From positions 1 to 16,444 of the forward strand of contig JAKAZX010000037.1 of NCBI GenBank assembly GCA_021826485.1: a DNA stretch of 16,444 bases. Direction: 5' to 3'. This document shows, piece after piece, positions 14,404 through 16,444 of the stretch. The stretch is from Pseudomonadota bacterium (lineage in GTDB: Bacteria > Pseudomonadota > Alphaproteobacteria > Acetobacterales > Acetobacteraceae). The translations under genes and the position numbers were made by a program. The notes beneath the pieces were generated by a model, which was not told where the DNA came from, did not search any database, and worked only from the letters and a program-made list of their open reading frames with translations. How positions within the stretch are numbered: position 1 is the stretch's first letter; each line of letters begins with the position of its first letter.

Positions 14404-15069
14404 TCAGTCCAGCAGGACGGCGACTTTCTCCGCCACCGCGAGGCCGAGCCGGCGCTGCGTGTCCGCCGAGAAATGCAGCCCGTCCACCCCGTCGGTCGCG
14501 ATCACGCTGCCGGCGTCGAGGAACGCCGCCCCGGCCGCCTGCGCCACCGCGGCATAGAGCGGCGGCAGGCGGCGGCCTTTCTCGATGCCGCCGGCGAACA
14601 TCTCGGCGAAATGCGGGCTGAGCGCGCCGAGCGGCGGCGGGCAGATCAGCAGCAGGCGCGGATTCGGATAGGCGGTGCCGACGCCGCCATCGAGCGTGCG
14701 GGCGATGTCCAGCAGCCGCTTCGCCCCCAGCGCGATGCGGTCGGCGGGACGGTCGAACTGCGCCTTGAGGTCGTTGGTGCCGAGCATGATCGCGACCGCG
14801 TCCAGCGGCAGGTGGCTGGCCAGCGCCGCCGGCAGGAACGCCGCCCCATCCAGCCCGGCGCCGCCGAGCAGCGGGTTGGACGGGTCGGCAAGGTCGGTGG
14901 TGCGGCCGTTCAGCGCCTCCTCGATCACCGTGACGCCGCTGCCGAGCGCGGCGGCCATCACCTGCGGCCAGCGCAGGTCCCGCGCGTAGCGGGTGGAGGG
15001 GGGTGTTGCCACCGGCACGAATCCCCAGGTGTTCGAGTCGCCGAAGCACAGCACGCGCCGTTCCGCCAT
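14404..15069 (-). CDS. SGNH/GDSL hydrolase, arylesterase-like
   Basis: This is a small esterase of 221 residues. Block I is CFGDSNTWG (8-16) with nucleophile Ser12. Block II contains EALNGRTT, with Asn54/Gly55 near the oxyanion Gly. Block III is MLGTNDLK (95-102) with Asn99. Block V is DGVDGLHFS with the catalytic pair Asp196 and His199. All four catalytic blocks are therefore present. The GDSNTWG form is typical of cytosolic arylesterases and acetyl-xylan or carbohydrate deacetylases of the SGNH type, and there is no signal peptide. The start is fixed by GGGAGGG about five bases before the ATG; the open frame continues far upstream, antisense to the CoA-transferase, with no homology. The stop lies three bases from the MFS stop. 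The substrate is unknown. Confidence 0.92.
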   Translation of the reverse strand: MAERRVLCFGDSNTWGFVPVATPPSTRYARDLRWPQVMAAALGSGVTVIEEALNGRTTDLADPSNPLLGGAGLDGAAFLPAALASHLPLDAVAIMLGTNDLKAQFDRPADRIALGAKRLLDIARTLDGGVGTAYPNPRLLLICPPPLGALSPHFAEMFAGGIEKGRRLPPLYAAVAQAAGAAFLDAGSVIATDGVDGLHFSADTQRRLGLAVAEKVAVLLD

Positions 15070-15201
15070 CGATCCCTCCCGCCGATGCGGCTGTTGTAGG
15101 ACGCGGCGATGCGGGGCGGCCAGTCCGGCCCGCGCGCTTGTGCCCTGCGCGGCCGGCGCGGAGAGTGCGGGCCGATCCGCCGCAATCGGGAGACCGCCGG
15201 A
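15070..15201. promoter_or_regulatory. Divergent intergenic region, SGNH hydrolase / CoA-transferase
   Basis: A 132-base GC-rich spacer that must hold start signals for both flanking genes. I see the SGNH ribosome-binding site next to 15069, CGGGAG at 15187-15192 (nine bases before the CoA-transferase ATG), and a direct repeat CGATGCGG at 15083-15090 and 15107-15114. No convincing -35/-10 pair was found. Confidence 0.4.
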
Positions 15202-16443
15202 ATGACTGAACCGACCGAGCCGCAGGGGCCGCTGTCCGGCCTGCTGGTGCTGGACCTGTCGCGGGTGCTCGCCGGCCCGTGGGTCGGCCAGACGCTCGGC
15301 GATCTCGGCGCGGAGGTCATCAAGGTGGAGCGGCCGGGCAGCGGCGACGACACGCGCGGCTGGGGTCCGCCGTTCCTCAAGGACCGCAGCGGCGCCGAGA
15401 CCGGGGAGGCCGCGTATTTCCAGTGCGCCAACCGCAACAAGAAGTCGCTGACCCTCGATCTCGCCAACCCCGAGGGGCAGGCGATCCTGCGCCGCCTGGC
15501 CGCACAGTCGGACGTGCTGATCGAGAACTACAAGGTCGGCGGCCTCGGCAAATACGGCCTCGACTATCCCACGCTGAGCGCTGACAACCCGCGGCTGATC
15601 TACTGCTCCATCACCGGGTTCGGCCAGACCGGCCCCTATGCGCCGCGCGCCGGCTACGATTTCCTGATCCAGGCGATGGGCGGGCTGATGAGCATCACCG
15701 GCCGGCCGGACGGGGAGCCCGGCGGCGGCCCGCAGAAGGTCGGCGTGGCGCTGACCGACATCATCACCGGCCTGTATGCAACGATCGGCATCCTGGCGGC
15801 GCTGGCGGCCCGGGAGCGGACGGGGCGGGGGCAGCATGTCGATCTGGCGCTGCTGGACGCCCAGGTGGCGAGCCTTGCCAACCAGGCCATGAACTACCTG
15901 GCCACCGGCGTTTCGCCGCAGCGCCTGGGCAATGCCCACCCCAACATCGTGCCGTACCAGGACCTGCCGACGGCGGACGGCAGCATGATCGTCGCGGTCG
16001 GCAACGACCAGCAGTTCGCCCGCCTGTGCGACGTGCTCGGCCGGCCGGACTGGGCGCGCGACCCGCGCTTCGCGACCAATCGCGGCCGGGTGCAGCACCG
16101 TGCGGTGTTGGTCCCGCTGCTGGAGGCGGCAACGCGGGAGCGCGGCACTGCCGCCTGGATCGCCGCGCTGGAGCCGCTGGGGGTGCCGTGCGGGCCGGTC
16201 AATTCGGTCGGCGCCGCGTTGGAGGACCCGCAGGTGCGCGCCCGCGGCCTGCGCATTTCCATGCCCCACCCGTCCGCCGGCAGCCTCGATCTGGTCGGCA
16301 GCCCGATCAACCTGTCCGACACGCCGGTCAGCTATCGGCACGCGCCGCCGCTGCTCGGCGAGCACACCCGGGAAGTCCTGTCGCAGCTTGCCGGCCTGTC
16401 GGACGCCGAGATCGCCGGGTTGGCGGCGCGCAAGGTCATCTGA
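15202..16443 (+). CDS. CaiB/BaiF family III CoA-transferase
   Basis: This is a complete family III CoA-transferase of 413 residues, ending two bases from the window edge. The start is MTEPTEPQGPLSGLLVLDLS. An in-frame upstream extension from 15109 is Arg/Gly-rich and lacks homology, and GGGAG sits nine bases before 15202. Family landmarks are RVLAGPWVGQTLGDLGAEVIKVE, GDDTRGWGPPF, NRNKKSLTLDL, SDVLIENYKVG, YCSITGFGQTGPYAPRAGYDFLIQA (catalytic Asp153 in GYD), GVALTDIITGLYA and GRGQHVDLALLD. The catalytic Asp forms a mixed anhydride with the acyl donor and CoA moves between carboxylic acids. GDDTR.WGPPF and the overall pattern are close to the succinyl-CoA:glutarate CoA-transferase branch as I remember it, but substrate calls in this family are unreliable. 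It lacks co-directional neighbours here and may lead an operon continuing to the right. Confidence 0.93.
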   Translation: MTEPTEPQGPLSGLLVLDLSRVLAGPWVGQTLGDLGAEVIKVERPGSGDDTRGWGPPFLKDRSGAETGEAAYFQCANRNKKSLTLDLANPEGQAILRRLAAQSDVLIENYKVGGLGKYGLDYPTLSADNPRLIYCSITGFGQTGPYAPRAGYDFLIQAMGGLMSITGRPDGEPGGGPQKVGVALTDIITGLYATIGILAALAARERTGRGQHVDLALLDAQVASLANQAMNYLATGVSPQRLGNAHPNIVPYQDLPTADGSMIVAVGNDQQFARLCDVLGRPDWARDPRFATNRGRVQHRAVLVPLLEAATRERGTAAWIAALEPLGVPCGPVNSVGAALEDPQVRARGLRISMPHPSAGSLDLVGSPINLSDTPVSYRHAPPLLGEHTREVLSQLAGLSDAEIAGLAARKVI

Positions 16444-16444
16444 G

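Noticed and set aside
15109..15201. CoA-transferase beginning 31 codons earlier
   Set aside because: The extra residues are Arg/Gly-rich and not family-like; the ATG at 15202 has a ribosome-binding site and begins the homologous region.
15070..16365. Minus-strand upstream extension of the SGNH hydrolase frame (to 653 residues)
   Set aside because: Antisense to the CoA-transferase with no homology; a strong ribosome-binding site fixes the start at 15069.
1..16444. CRISPR arrays, tRNAs, insertion sequences, att sites
   Set aside because: No spaced direct-repeat array, tRNA-like cloverleaf with CCA context, transposase sequence or flanking terminal repeats was seen on reading either strand.

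Overview
The window is GC-rich DNA, densely packed with genes and strongly biased to G or C in third codon positions. It looks like an alphaproteobacterial chromosome. The gene content (a Hint_2-type protein with a C-terminal beta domain, large proteobacterial-type indolepyruvate oxidoreductase subunits, and sugar-nucleotide/glycosyltransferase genes) fits Acetobacteraceae or a related Rhodospirillales lineage. That placement is an inference; no rRNA or other phylogenetic marker is present. I saw no tRNA, rRNA, insertion sequence, CRISPR array or replication origin. No gene-free stretch exceeds about 210 bases.

Region 1 (1-4585, plus strand) is the end of a surface-polysaccharide operon of four tightly packed genes. 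They are a GDP-mannose 3,5-epimerase-type enzyme cut by the left window edge, a GT-B glycosyltransferase, a second GT4-like glycosyltransferase with an extra C-terminal beta-rich domain, and an FkbM-type methyltransferase. Spacings are a 4-base ATGA overlap, then one base, then one base. The set suggests synthesis, transfer and O-methylation of a sugar, possibly L-galactose, in an exopolysaccharide or lipopolysaccharide.

Region 2 (4605-9528, minus strand) is a four-gene operon read right to left: iorA, iorB, a kynurenine-formamidase-like metal-dependent cyclase/hydrolase, and a small secreted CHRD-domain protein. The first two form a ferredoxin-type 2-oxoacid oxidoreductase for indolepyruvate and other aryl pyruvates. 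An amidase-signature hydrolase (9642-11084) is divergent from iorA. The shared intergenic region carries a perfect dyad, CTTCAG-AC-CTGAAG, just downstream of a TTGACT element facing iorA, so these genes may form one regulated aromatic-acid or indole module.

Region 3 (11059-16443) has a large Hint-domain protein (minus) whose 3' end overlaps the amidase. It is divergent from a Bcr/CflA-type MFS exporter (plus) across a 207-base regulatory region. That region contains an alphaproteobacterial LexA-box-like GTTC-N7-GTTC and several GTTCGCG half-sites. The exporter converges on an SGNH hydrolase (minus), which is divergent from a CaiB/BaiF family III CoA-transferase (plus) that ends at the window edge.

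No single element is clearly an undescribed system. The best leads are the iorAB-cyclase-CHRD operon with its dyad operator, the beta domain apparently shared by a glycosyltransferase and the Hint protein, and the motif-rich Hint/MFS intergenic region.
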